Source: Panagrolaimus kolymaensis (lineage: Eukaryota; Nematoda; Chromadorea; Rhabditida; Panagrolaimidae). Taken from it: DNA of 64,000 nucleotides. The stretch is taken from positions 2,976,001-3,040,000 of the forward strand of contig JAJQJQ010000018.1 of NCBI GenBank assembly GCA_028622995.1. Direction: 5' to 3'. The notes under the pieces were generated by a model. The model was given only the letters and a program-made list of their open reading frames with translations. It did no database searches and was not told the DNA's origin. Both the position numbers and the translations under genes were made by a program. Of the stretch, positions 1-11,249 are shown one piece after another; position 1 is the first letter of the stretch; every line of letters starts with the position of its first letter.

Positions 1-1
1 T

Positions 2-1007
2 AGTGAACCATCTCCAGATTTTGAACAAACTCTAATCCTTTCTGAAATAATAGCTATTTATCATCTTGAAGCATCCACCACGATTTATGACATCTTTGAT
101 TCAGAATATGACTCGAAAAGTTTCCGTGAAAAATTTATTTTCCTCAATATTAATGGCACTGAAAATATTTTGGAGATTCGTGATGCGATTGTTGGTTGCC
201 ATAACAATTCAATAATTATTCGTCACGAAATTTCCAGTGGTTCTGATCTTGAAATCTTTAAAGTTTATGATGTAAGTTTTTAATTTAATATTTAAGAACC
301 CCTAATCCTTGCTTTTTTTAGTTCAAATTACTTGGCACAATTCAAGACGACATTTACACTGAACCCATTCTTCCTACCACCCAATTTATTAATATTGATG
401 GACGTTGGGCAACGTTTGATCTATGTCCTGCAAAAGACAAATGCACCTTTTCCCATATTATTTTTCCAGAATGCAACCCTAACAACATAAAAAAATGCAA
501 AACAACTTCTGAAAAAATTGAGCCAGGATTCTTGAAATTCTATCAGCATGAATCAGAAATTCAATTTGTAACTAATATTGAGGTAAATACATATATATTT
601 TATTATCTTTATTCCAAACGAATTTTTTTATAGACTTTTTCCATTTGGCCCTCATTTGATCTTCAGACATATGAATTTCAAGTCCCCTCATCTGGAAAAG
701 TTACCGTAATTTTGGAGGAAAATGATACCCTTTCGATTGGAAATGAAATTTTTTATGGTGAAAGTAAAACAGCAACCAAAATTATCGGCCATAAAGTAAG
801 TGGATTTGAGCAAAAATTATTTATTAAAATACAAAAAATTTTTAGAAAGAAACAAAATTGGAAGAAAATAAATCCCGCGATGTAGATTGGGTAGTAATTG
901 GAGGTTTACTTGTCATATTTACTGTTATTGTATTTATTTGCTTCTTAACTATTTGCACATGTCTTGTTTGCTGCAGAAATTTGTATAGAAGATGCAAAAA
1001 AATTTAG
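2..1007 (+). CDS. Type I single-pass membrane protein, C-terminal part (gene runs off the window)
   Basis: Four exons (2-271, 322-582, 634-795, 846-1007) join in phase 0 and give 245 visible residues; the 5' end lies outside the window. The part before the membrane looks extracellular, with scattered cysteines (LCPAKDKCTF, FPECNPNNIKKCK) and Asn-X-Ser/Thr sites. It is followed by one hydrophobic helix (VVIGGLLVIFTVIVFICFL) and a short Cys/Arg-rich cytosolic tail ending CRRCKK-type, which would suit palmitoylation. Introns are 50-51 nt with GTAAGT/GTAAAT donors and TTTTTAG-type acceptors. A poly(A) signal AATAAA lies at 1106-1111. I do not recognise the family, so no function is proposed; the exon structure and topology are the supported part. 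Confidence 0.75.
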
Positions 1008-1610
1008 TTTCACAAAGCTAAACGCATATCATTTTCTATTATTTATTTATTTATGTATTTTTATTACAATTTCTCTTTGTTTGAAAATTAGTTGTTGCTA
1101 GTTTTAATAAAATTTCTTTTATATTTCTCAATTTTAAAATAGTTCAAAAAACTCGCGGACAGTTATGCCTAAAAAAGTATTTGTGACTAACAAGCTTTTC
1201 AAAAAATTTACTTGCCTCATTTCGAGAAGGTTCTGTATTTTAAAAAGGCTTTTAATTAGAAACCTTTTTTTAAATCAAAATACGTAAACATTCGAATTAC
1301 CTTCTAATTTTTACATTTTTTTTCCAAGAAAAAAAATCTCACGTTTGAAAAAAAATCATCAAAAAAAGAAGCACATTGTGGTCTGGTCAAAATTCGGTCT
1401 AAAAACGAACAAAAAGCAAAGATTTTTTTTATGCTGAAAAATCTTATCATTTTTCCATTTGCTTTGAAACAATTTATGTGTGTCCTTCATTTTTCATTGT
1501 AAAAGACATTTATTTTGATAAAAATGATTTTTGCTCGCCGTTTTGAATCAAAATCATCGCTGCTCTTTTCATTTTATTGCAATCACAGATTAAACTTTCA
1601 AAAAAGAAAT
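1008..1610. other. Intergenic spacer
   Basis: Holds the 3'UTR of the upstream membrane protein (AATAAA at 1106-1111) and the presumed promoter and 5'UTR of the threonine aldolase gene. The rest is homopolymer-rich AT DNA. An ATG at 1525 opens an unrelated short frame that stops before the aldolase start. I see no other coding signal. Confidence 0.6.
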
Positions 1611-2879
1611 ATGTATCCAAATAAAATTGGAGTTAAAAATGCCAAAGATTGCATCGATCTTCGATCTGATACCGTAACCAGGTAAGCAAATTTTTTAATA
1701 ATCAAATTAAAAAAGAGATGCTTTGTTCAAGTTTAAATCTTTTTTTGGTAGTAAGACGAGAAACTTTGTAAATTAGCGCTTCAAAAAAGCAAATTTTAGA
1801 GCAAGCCCCGAAATGCGAAAAGCTATGGCTGAAGCTGAAGTAGGCGATGATGTTTATGCAGAAGACCCAACAGTTAATTCTTTAGAAGAACGTTGTGCAC
1901 ATTTGTTTGGTAAAGAAGCTGGTCTCTTCTGTACAACCGGAACAATGGGTAATCTTCTTGCAATAATGGCTCACACAATGGGTCGTGGAGAAATTATCGT
2001 TGGACGAACTGTAAGTTACTCAGAACATTATGCATCGATATTTATTGAATGAATTTAGTCTCACATTCATCGATGGGAAGTTGGTGGATATGCTCGAGTG
2101 GCTGGCGTTTGTGCCACTACCCTTCCCGTTAATCATGATGGAACTCTTTCACTTGAAAGCCTCGAAGAATGCATTCACCATGGTGATAATCATCGACCTC
2201 AAACAAAGCTAATTTGTATTGAAAATACTCAAAATTTTGTTGGAGGGAAAGCTTTGCCATTGGATTATTTACCTAAAGTTCGGAAATTAGCTGATTTTTT
2301 TAATGTTAAAATTCATATTGATGGCGCTAGAATTTATAATGCTGCTATCAAACATAATGTTTCGGTTGCTGAACTTGTAAAAGATGCGGATTCGATTCAA
2401 ATGTGCTTCTCTAAGGTAAGTTACCTTTTAGTTTAAACGGCTTTTTATTGCTTCGACTTTAGGGTCTTGGCGCACCTGTGGGTTCTATTCTTGTTGGTTC
2501 CAAAGACTTCATCGATCAAGCTCGATTGGATCGAAAAATACTTGGAGGTGGATGGCGTCAAGCTGGCCATTTAGCAGCTGCAGCTCATTATTCTCTTGAC
2601 CATGCTTTAGAAACCGTTAAGAAAGACCATGAACGAGCAGAAAAATTAGCAAAAAGTATCAAAGCTCTAAACAGCCAAAAACTAAAAGTAGACGATCTCA
2701 ATATGACTAACATGGTTATGGTTACTGTTGATGACCCAGAAGCCGCTATTGAAACTTTGCAACAGCATGGAGTTTTGGCAATTCATTTCGATGTTAAAAG
2801 AATTCGAGCCGTCCTTCATAAAGACATCGATGATGAAGGACTTGAAAAAGCTATTGCTGCTTTTCGTGCTTTAGCATAA
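1611..2879 (+). CDS. Low-specificity L-threonine aldolase (PLP enzyme)
   Basis: Exons 1611-1681, 1800-2010, 2059-2415 and 2463-2879 give about 351 residues, the usual length for the family. The enzyme cleaves L-threonine or allo-threonine to glycine and acetaldehyde using pyridoxal phosphate, normally in the cytosol. Family marks are visible in order: the N-terminal IDLRSDTVT motif, [16 protein letters not shown], a glycine-rich [12 protein letters not shown] loop, the PLP-contacting [11 protein letters not shown] segment, and the Schiff-base lysine in SFSK-like [12 protein letters not shown], which spans the last intron. The start at 1611 is the only in-frame ATG close before the SDTVT motif; the frame stays open upstream to about 1503 with no ATG. 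The poly(A) signal AATAAA at 2881-2886 begins one base after the stop, so the 3'UTR is very short. It is convergent with RAB3GAP1, 88 bp apart. Confidence 0.93.
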
Positions 2880-2967
2880 AAATAAAAGACACAAATTAAA
2901 TATAAATTTTTATTTCGCTTTATACAACCAACAAATTCATACATAGCTTCAATCTCATTTTAATATT

Positions 2968-5900
2968 TTATGCAAAAGTTAAATCACTGCTTAAAGATAA
3001 ACAAAGTCGAAAATCATCACTGCCAATGGTGGCAGCCATTCGTTGGGGTAAAACGCGAGGAGAACCATGCTCACGAGCGCCAGTGCAACGCAAAACATAA
3101 TGCTTTCTAAAAAAATATTTTACTTTTTGATTTTTTATTTTGTCATAAATACAAACCTTGTGATTGGTGGAAATTTAAGCTCTGTTGAAGATCCAATCCC
3201 TTCCGCTTTTTCTGCTTCTTCAAGTTCAAGCCTGGAATCTTTGTGTAAAAGTCTTCGGATTGACATTGCAAGAGGTCCATTTGGAGCACCAAGAATTGTA
3301 ACTGGAGTGGTTGTAAGTTCAGGGGAAGCATTAGCAAACGCTTGATTTGGAGGAGGTACAGACATTAGGTCAAGGATAAAAGTTCGAATAGTATCATTAT
3401 CAGCGCAAAGATTTTCAAGAAGTTCATCTTCCGTTTTGCTTTCTTCGTCCGATTCAAAATTGAATTTAGATTTGAGTGAAGCATATTCGCCAATAATTGA
3501 TTCAACTTTTTGAATCAAATTTAAAGATGCAAGACATTCATCAAAACTCAAACGATGAGTGTAGCGATTAATATGGATAATGAGATTTTTTAAATCTTTA
3601 TGAACAAGGGGATAACATTCTTCAGCTAAAAAGTATTCAATAATTGTATGATAAAAAAAAGTTAAAAACCAAAAAATTACCTTCGTCTAAAAGCCTTCGA
3701 GCTGCTGCCACTAATGAAATGGGCATCAACAAATTAAATAAATCAGAAATTTTAAAGAATAAAAATGAATGAAGAATTTTTTCTGCTTCTTTACTTTCAT
3801 TAAAAAGTCTATTTTGATGTGCCACCGCCAAAGAGCGTGCTTCATTCCAGGTTGTTCGCCAAACATTATCTTCCATATCCATTCTTTCTGATAAATGACC
3901 TGCTGTTCCATCTTCATCTTCCACATAATCTCGAGGTGAATGCCATCGGACAAAATCTTCGATACAGCAACCAGGATTAGCAGCTTTGAAAGCTTGCATA
4001 TCAGATAAAAGAGTATCCAATTGGGCTTTAACTCGATCATCGCCAGGCATGGAAGCGAGATATTCCGCATGTTCCTCTAACATGTCTTCAGTCATGGGAC
4101 TTCGATCTTGAGTCATGGGGATATACAAAGGTTGCTCAGGGTGATTTATAAGTTTAAGGGTTTCAGATTTTTGTAAGCGACCTTCGGGTTCATTATTTAC
4201 ATTATCCTTCTCAGCAGTAAGAGGAGTTTCTTCATTAGCATGTAATTCATCGGTTGCATCAAAAAATTCATCATCTAGAAAATAAAGATTTTAAACCAAT
4301 AAAAGCAGATGAGTATTACCTGGCATCGTAAAGTTTTTAGTTTGGTCATAAAGTTCATGCCTCTTTCTTCTTGATTCAATACAACATTGAATCATTTGCA
4401 ATTTTTGATGCAATAAACATTTAGATAAATCAGGAATTGTAACATCTTCAAGCCCAGGAATATCTTGGTTACTTTCCCAATATGTTCGCAATTTTTCTAT
4501 GAAAGCTTCCCAAACTTGACATACAGCGATTAATCGATCTTTAGAAGATTCAAATTGAATTAATGTTGTTAAAATGGTTTTGATTAAATTATCTACAATA
4601 CTTCCACATGGAGCAGATTTGGCTGATTTTAAAGATATCTACAAATTTAAAAGATAATTGAATTTTAAAATAAATAAAGCTCACTTCACAATCTTTATAA
4701 ATTTCATGATAACTTGTAGCCGAATCTGTCATTACTTGTGTTTCCTTGGATTTTGCATTAAAAATAGATTTAATAATTTCTTTTAAGTTTGTTTCTTTTA
4801 TTGGTAAAAGTGTTTGTCCAATACTAATATGTATTGAGGATCCACTATCCAAAACTGGTCCAAATACATCTGCTGCTGTTCTTTTTTCAGCAGGTTTTGG
4901 TCCTATTTTATCTTTAATTGGAGTTTCATCTGTACTTTGTAAATATTCTTTTGCTTTGATTAACGCAGCATCTAAAAAAAAAGTTACCGAGTAAGAAAAA
5001 CGTTATCTAAAAAGAAAATTTTTCTTACGTAATAATCCTTGAACGCCTTTATGAAACGTCACACTTGCTCTCCATCTTGGTGCAGCATATGGATCCAAAT
5101 CACTATAATGTACAGTATCTGTGATGGCTTCTTGCCTTAAAGCTGGCCATCCTGCAAGAAGTCGAAATTCTTTAACAACATCTCGACGAGTTCCAAATGG
5201 AAGAGAAATAGCATCAAGACTTTTAATATAATCATCATCAATATGCAAATCGTTTTCGTAATCAAAATCATTTCTTAAAATATATTCAAGTTCAATAGCT
5301 ACTGTGATATCTAATGCGGGAATGGTTGAATCATTCTAGAAAAAAAGGATGAAAAATTATATGAAAAAATGATAGGGTTACCAATCGCTCTTTAAAAATA
5401 TCAACTAAACCACTCAGACATTTGTGTTTAGAAAAAGCATTATGAGTGTGAACAGTTTCAAATCGGGTTCTAATATTACCATTTTGAACTGAACCAAGAT
5501 AAAATATTCTATCGGGATTGCCATATTGAAGAAAAATTGGAAGGGTGCTGCAACAAAAACTTGTTAAATAAAATTCATTAAAACCCTAACAAACCATTCA
5601 GCATTGGTAGTAGCAATATCAATAGCAGATAAAATCATTTGTGCTTCATCTTCTGAAGTAATATTATTTACATCATCTTTAGCTGGGGATAACAACAAAT
5701 ATTCAAACACTCCATATTGTGCGGTAATAATTGACCAAGGATAAAAATTGCTTTCTGTTAATAATAAATCACTCGTTGCAACAGATAACCTTTCTTCTGA
5801 TGAAGCATCAATGCTTTCAGTTACAGACGAAGAAGCATCTTCTGCCCAAACATGAGTCAATACTAATTCGCTATGTGGAGGATAAGTTATAAACTTTGAT

Positions 5901-6172
5901 TCATTTGTCCAATGACACGTTTGAAAAAAATCCTATAATAACAAAAATAATAAACTAGTAACAAGTATAAATTTACAAACAGGTGAAAACCGCTTGGATA
6001 TTCTTCTTTTCACTCCTTTTGGATCTGAGGTTCCAAGATTCCATTCATGAATACCATTTTCAAGTGTAACAATAAATTGTTCAAAATCAGAAATTACAGT
6101 AAAATCGGTTATTTCAAATATATCATCTCCTCCAGAAACAATCAACGGGCGAATTTCATCAATAGAGTCCAT
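2968..6172 (-). CDS. RAB3GAP1: Rab3 GTPase-activating protein catalytic subunit
   Basis: Nine exons on the minus strand: 6172-5981, 5932-5595, 5547-5382, 5335-5029, 4971-4685, 4638-4320, 4274-3681, 3625-3157 and 3106-2968. They total 2811 nt and give 936 residues, close to the vertebrate protein (about 980). The N-terminal DIFEITDFTVISDFEQFI block, the internal VRWHSPRDYVED block and the C-terminal LPQRMAATIGSDDFRL block are the family's conserved stretches. Together with RAB3GAP2 it stimulates GTP hydrolysis by Rab3 and acts as exchange factor for Rab18, at synaptic vesicles and the ER. The start at 6172 sits directly before the conserved N-terminus. All introns are 49-57 nt. It lies downstream of SUCLG1 on the same strand with 351 bp between them, too far for a tight operon, and I see no splice acceptor just before its ATG. 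Confidence 0.93.
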
Positions 6173-6523
6173 TGCAATAAAAAAATAAACAATCACATAG
6201 TAAAAATTTTGATGCATCAAATGGATGCATCGGTTTCACGTGATTGGCAGAACTACGCATTTAGCCATATTGCATTGTATGTGGTATGGATGAGTACTTG
6301 GAAAGCATTCATGAAAATTATTGCAATAATTATTTTATTTACTGAATAAACAAAGCTAAAAATGCATATAGCTTCCACCCAATAAAACACTTCCACAATG
6401 AATCAAAAATGTTAAAAAAAATACGAAATATTCCAAATTTATTTTGCACATCTACGAGAAATAACACATGTGAACGACAACTAGTGTTCTAAATGATATA
6501 TTGCCAAAGCATAATATACTAAG
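6173..6523. other. Spacer between SUCLG1 and RAB3GAP1
   Basis: About 350 bp of AT-rich sequence between two minus-strand genes. It should contain the SUCLG1 3'UTR and the RAB3GAP1 promoter. No further coding or RNA gene is visible. Confidence 0.5.
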
Positions 6524-7697
6524 TTAAAGCTTATGAAGAAGCGCTTTAGCCATTAATGTTCCCATTTGAGCAGGAGAAGGAGTGACATCAACTCCAGCAG
6601 CTTTCAAAGCTTCAATTTTATCAGTAGCAGTTCCTTTTCCACCAGAGATGATAGCACCAGCATGACCCATACGACGTCCAGGAGGAGCAGTTATACCAGC
6701 GATAAAGCTAACAACAGGTTTCGCATTTGGACCCTGAAAATTGAAGGAAATGAGTAAATACAAAAGCACACAAACATACAGAGTTGTGTTTCTTAATAAA
6801 ATCAGCAGCTTGTTCTTCAGCATTACCACCAATTTCTCCAATAAGAATAATACCTTTTGTTTTATCATCTTTAAGGAAAAGATCTAAGCAGTCAATAAAG
6901 TTTGTTCCATTGAAGGGATCACCACCAATACCAATACATAAAGTTTGACCAAGACCAACTGATGTCGTTTGATGTACAGCTTCATAAGTCAAAGTACCAG
7001 ATCGTGAAACAATGCCAATAACACCAGGTTGATGAATGTGACCAGGCATGATACCAATTTTGCATTCTCCAGGTTTGATAATTCCAGGACAATTTGGACC
7101 AAGAAGACGTGAATGATTTTGTTGAAGCAGCTTATTCTTTACCCGAACCATGTCTTGTTGAGGTATACCTTCAGTAATGCAAACAATGAGTGGAACTTTA
7201 GCATTCATTGCTTCTTCGATTGCTGCAGCAGCGGCAGGTGCAGGAACATAGATTACTGTTGCATCAACACCAACTTCATCGACAGCCTAAAAGTAAAGAA
7301 ACAATGTTTAAAACGAAGTGAAAGCAAGAAAGATATCTAACTTCTTGAACAGATTTGAAAACAGGCTTTCCTAGATGGGTTGTACCAGCTTTGTTAGGAG
7401 ATACACCACCGATCACATTTGTCTTGTAATCAATCATTTGTTGACCATGAAAAGTACCCTAAAAACATGATAAATTATTAGAATATATCCATAAACACAT
7501 ACCTGTTTGCCAGTAAATCCTTGAATAAGCACTCGAGTGTTTTTATTGATGGAGAGATTCTTGTTGGTTTCAGTATAAAATCGTTGACTAGCTGAAAAAA
7601 AAAATAAAGATAAGAGATCGGTATTTAAAACAGTTAAAAGTTACTTACTTTTCGATGAGCATCGCAAGAAATTCATTGGCATCTTACTGAAAGCCAT
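6524..7697 (-). CDS. SUCLG1: Succinyl-CoA ligase (ADP/GDP-forming) alpha subunit, mitochondrial
   Basis: Five exons (7697-7649, 7591-7503, 7458-7342, 7286-6780, 6733-6524) encode 323 residues. This is the alpha subunit of the citric-acid-cycle enzyme that converts succinyl-CoA to succinate with ATP or GTP formation in the mitochondrial matrix. The first about 25 residues ([16 protein letters not shown] and on) are basic and hydroxylated, fitting a mitochondrial import signal. Then come the CoA-binding Rossmann part with [14 protein letters not shown], the ATP-citrate-lyase-type signature SRSGTLTYE and [10 protein letters not shown], and the phosphohistidine motif [12 protein letters not shown] near the C-terminus. 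The length fits the family (human 346). It is divergent from the MXRA7-like gene, 586 bp apart. Confidence 0.96.
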
Positions 7698-8283
7698 TGT
7701 CGTTGATTATTGCTTCTTTATTTTATTGAAAAAATAAAAGAATATTGTGACTTGAAAATTTTGGAAAAAGTTGTCGTCAAAAATGTGTGATTATTGAACG
7801 TAGAATGAATGAAGTAAAAAAACCATTCATTGCAATATGTTGATTATTTTCGTTATGAGATTTAATTTTTTTATTGTTGAAGTGCTGTTGAAAAAAAAGT
7901 ATGCGAGGTTTATCTAATTTTCAACAATAGATAGATGATACTTTGAACTCTGCTTTCTTCGACATTGTAAAAAAACTTTGTCGGCGTCACTCAATTTCTA
8001 AGACTTTTTTTCATGGATTAATTGGGTGCATAATTACATCAAAAAGCTCATTTTTGTTGCAAATAATAGTATTGTTTCTATTTTTATTCATAAAAAATGT
8101 AAAGCTCCTTATTTTCTGTAACAAAATGATTTTCTTCATCGACGTAAATTTTTTTTCATTATGATGTTTTTTTGTAGATAAAATTTATTATTTGAGAAGA
8201 GGATGAAAAGCGTTGATTGAAAATATAATAATAATATTGCGTGTTAATACATACATAGTAGCGTTGTCAAGCCAACAACAAAG
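7698..8283. other. Divergent promoter region
   Basis: The 586 bp between the divergent starts of SUCLG1 and the MXRA7-like gene. It is AT-rich with long poly-T and poly-A runs and should hold both promoters. I cannot point to a TATA box or a specific factor site with confidence, and I see no coding exon. Confidence 0.45.
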
Positions 8284-9266
8284 ATGCAAAATTTCGAGCA
8301 GTTTGAAGGAGATAATCTTGGTATACTCTCAGAAGATTTATGGCCTCCTCATTTTGCCGACGCTAAAGAAATATACCAAAAAGGCAGGCATTCGTTTTTC
8401 TTCTTTCTTTATACCTTTTCTTTATTTTTAAGCGCATTTTTTATTAACGTCAATAATAATTGTTGCTTTCAGGTGGTGGAATGCAGCAACAACAAAAATC
8501 AGCTTTTCACTTTGAAAGTTTTGAAGAGTTTATAAAGGATCCACAAATTGTCAATTCATTCATACTTACTATTCTTCTGGCTATTTGCCTTCCTTTATTA
8601 GGCGCGTTAATATTTAAAATTTATAATAATATGACTAAATGTGAAAGTGAGTGTTTATTGCCAATGTGTAAGGAAATTTCAATGGGAAAAATTCTAGAAA
8701 CCTTTGTTGATGAATCTGAAATCCAAGACGATGCTTTGCTCGAAGATGAAGAAGAAGAGCTTTTAGGTATCTAAATTTATTTTTATTTTTCTCTAACTTT
8801 TATTTTGAGAGTAAATTAGTTATTACAGATTTAACGGATGAAGAAGCCCCTGATGAGCCTGAGCCTCCACAGCTTATTGATGCAGAGAATTTAGATCCTC
8901 TTTCGGGTATAGATATTACAGATGAGCAACGGGTTCTCATGAATGCTACCATGAATGCTGATGATCATGATGAATCCGTTGACGTCCTTGAAACTCTTAG
9001 TCGCATTGAACTTCATGGAAAGCTAGCTACGGCTCGACTTCGAGCCCAAACCAATAAATTAGAAAAAAATATGACTGATGAAGAACGGGAACAAGTATGT
9101 CTAAAAAATGCTTTTGAAAATCTCTCTTATCATAACTTTTCAGGAACGAATTGCTCGTAGTGAACAACTCGCTAAAATTTTTGCTATGATGCAAGATGAA
9201 AGTGATAAATTTGGCATCAAAAGCACCGAAGATCTCAGTGAACAACTTAAATTATATAGTGTTTAA
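8284..9266 (+). CDS. MXRA7-like single-pass membrane protein
   Basis: Exons 8284-8383, 8473-8766, 8829-9094 and 9144-9266 encode 260 residues. An N-terminal 60-residue segment is followed by one transmembrane helix (SFILTILLAICLPLLGALIF), then a long acidic, helical cytosolic part (DEEEEELL, DEEAPDEPEPP). The C-terminal block EQLAKIFAMMQDESDKFGI followed by EQLKLY matches the conserved C-terminus of matrix-remodelling-associated protein 7 (MXRA7), whose molecular role is poorly known. The first intron (8384-8472) needs a GC donor (AAAG|GCAGGC): no GT donor in the right phase is visible before the acceptor, and the coding phase joins only this way. The family call rests on the C-terminal motif alone, so it is moderate. 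Confidence 0.65.
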
Positions 9267-11249
9267 ATTTAATTTATATATATTTTTATTTACCCTTTCA
9301 TTTATTTTTTATTATTTTTTAACATAATCTGATACCATTTTTATAATTTACCAATAATTATGTGACCAATAAACAGCCGAGTGTTTTTTTTCTCTCTGTT
9401 CATTCAAATGCATGTGGAATGATTAACATTTTTGAATAGCTCGTTTATACAAAAAACAAAATATTATTTTACCTTCTTCCTATAGCATGGAAAGAAAAAA
9501 AAGAAGATTCTTTATGATTCAATAATATTTAAAATAGCTCTTGTAATTTTTTTTCAAGCTCATTTTTTATTTTATTTTTCATTTCATTCATTCAATTTAT
9601 ATTTTTTTCTTACCCATTTCCTCGCCATATTTTTTCTTCTTATTTTTGTTTATTTATTCCTTTAAATTTTTTATATCAAAGGCTAAAGAAGACTATCACA
9701 TGTATCTTTACATAAATTTAAAATTTACGGAATCAATATTAAAGCTACAATAAATTATGTTTGCTTATTAAAGAGCTTAATTTCATCATTTTTTTACTCC
9801 CTTCATTTTTCTTTTTAATATTTAATAATTTTTAATTTAAACATTTTTGTCAAATTTAAAACCAATTCAAAAAAGAAAGGTCAACCTTTTTTTTAATGCA
9901 AAACATTACATTAAAAATTTTTACTTTTTTTCTTTTAGCATTCGTGTCACATTTTCATATTATAGGTCCTCATTTTAGATTTTTAGTTAAGAAAAAATTG
10001 CAACTTTTTTTTCGCGGTGTTTGATTTAATCGTTTTTTTTTTGTTGCTATTTTTTGTTTAAAATTTTATATGTCTGGCAAAAACATTTTTCTTTATGTTG
10101 AAAAGCCGGCATTCATTTTCAAAATAGCTCTTTTTTGATATAAAACATGGCCATTTAGATTTCGTGTTAAACTTTCATTTTCTAAAAAAAGGTCGCTAGT
10201 TGGCTGGCTTCTATTTTACTTTAAAAATAACCTTTAAAAAAATTATTCTTTATACATATTTGAATTCATTTCTTTTTACAAAATTATGATTGCTTTTTTT
10301 CTAGCCTCAGCTTGTCTTCATATTTACATTATAATTTATAACGCTTTCATGCTTCATTTTTTTACTTTTCCCATTTCATTTTTTTCCTTCACTTTTTTGG
10401 GTTATTTTTATTTTGTGTCACTAAATAAGCGAGTTTTAATAAATTTTTATTTATTTATTTATCATTTTTGAAGGTATATTTTTCGCACACTCTTTTTTTC
10501 GGAGAAAAAAGATTTTGCTGCCATGAATTTAATTAAGTTTTAATTTCTTTTTTTGACTTTAGCAAAAAAATATTTGAGATCTAGCATTGTTGTTGTTGCA
10601 CCAGTGGGGTACACACATGCTATAAGTAAACATAATTTTTTTTAGGAATTAACATTTCCTAATTACAACTATTTAACAAAAATATTAATATTGTGAGTTG
10701 GAAAAAAAGTTATAGATATTTGGAAAAGGAAAGGAAAGAAAGAGGAAAAAAAATAGATAGAAGGAAATAATAAGAAGAAAAAATAATATGACTGCCATTT
10801 AGAAAGATAGTGATTTTTTTTTAAAATAAAAAGGAGGAAAGAAAGAATTGGTAAAACAGAATTTGATTTTTTTCATGAAACATAAATAAGTGAGTGAATA
10901 TCTTTTCCAAATTTTTGAAACGTTTTTTTAAAAATCATAAAAAGCTCTATTTTTCTTGTATCTCTTTTTCAGGAAAAAAATAATTATAATAAAAAGGCCA
11001 CAATAAAAAATAAAAAATATATTTTGAAAGAAAAAAACATAAACATAAACGCTAAATAAAAATCTGTACAATGGTTTGTGTTTTTTTTCTTGAGTAGATT
11101 AATTAGACAATTTTAAAATAAAAAATAATAATAAAACAAAATAGGTAACTGCACATAGTATTTTTTCTTTTTCTGTTTTCAAAAAAATCAAAGCCAAGAC
11201 ACGTAATATTTTGCCGCATTTTTTAAATATTTTTGACTTTTATTTTTCT
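9267..11249. other. Gene-free AT-rich spacer with 3'UTRs
   Basis: Nearly 2 kb between the convergent MXRA7-like and LDB genes. It is dominated by poly-T tracts in the left half and A-rich tracts in the right half (about 10.7-11.1 kb), consistent with two facing 3'UTRs or a strand-skewed spacer. No frame with ordinary codon use and no splice-framed exon was found. Confidence 0.5.

Noticed and set aside
3067..3345. Plus-strand frame opposite RAB3GAP1
   Set aside because: Shadow of the RAB3GAP1 exon, which has conserved motifs.
6173..6523. SUCLG1-RAB3GAP1 operon
   Set aside because: Spacing of 351 bp and lack of an acceptor before the RAB3GAP1 ATG do not support it.
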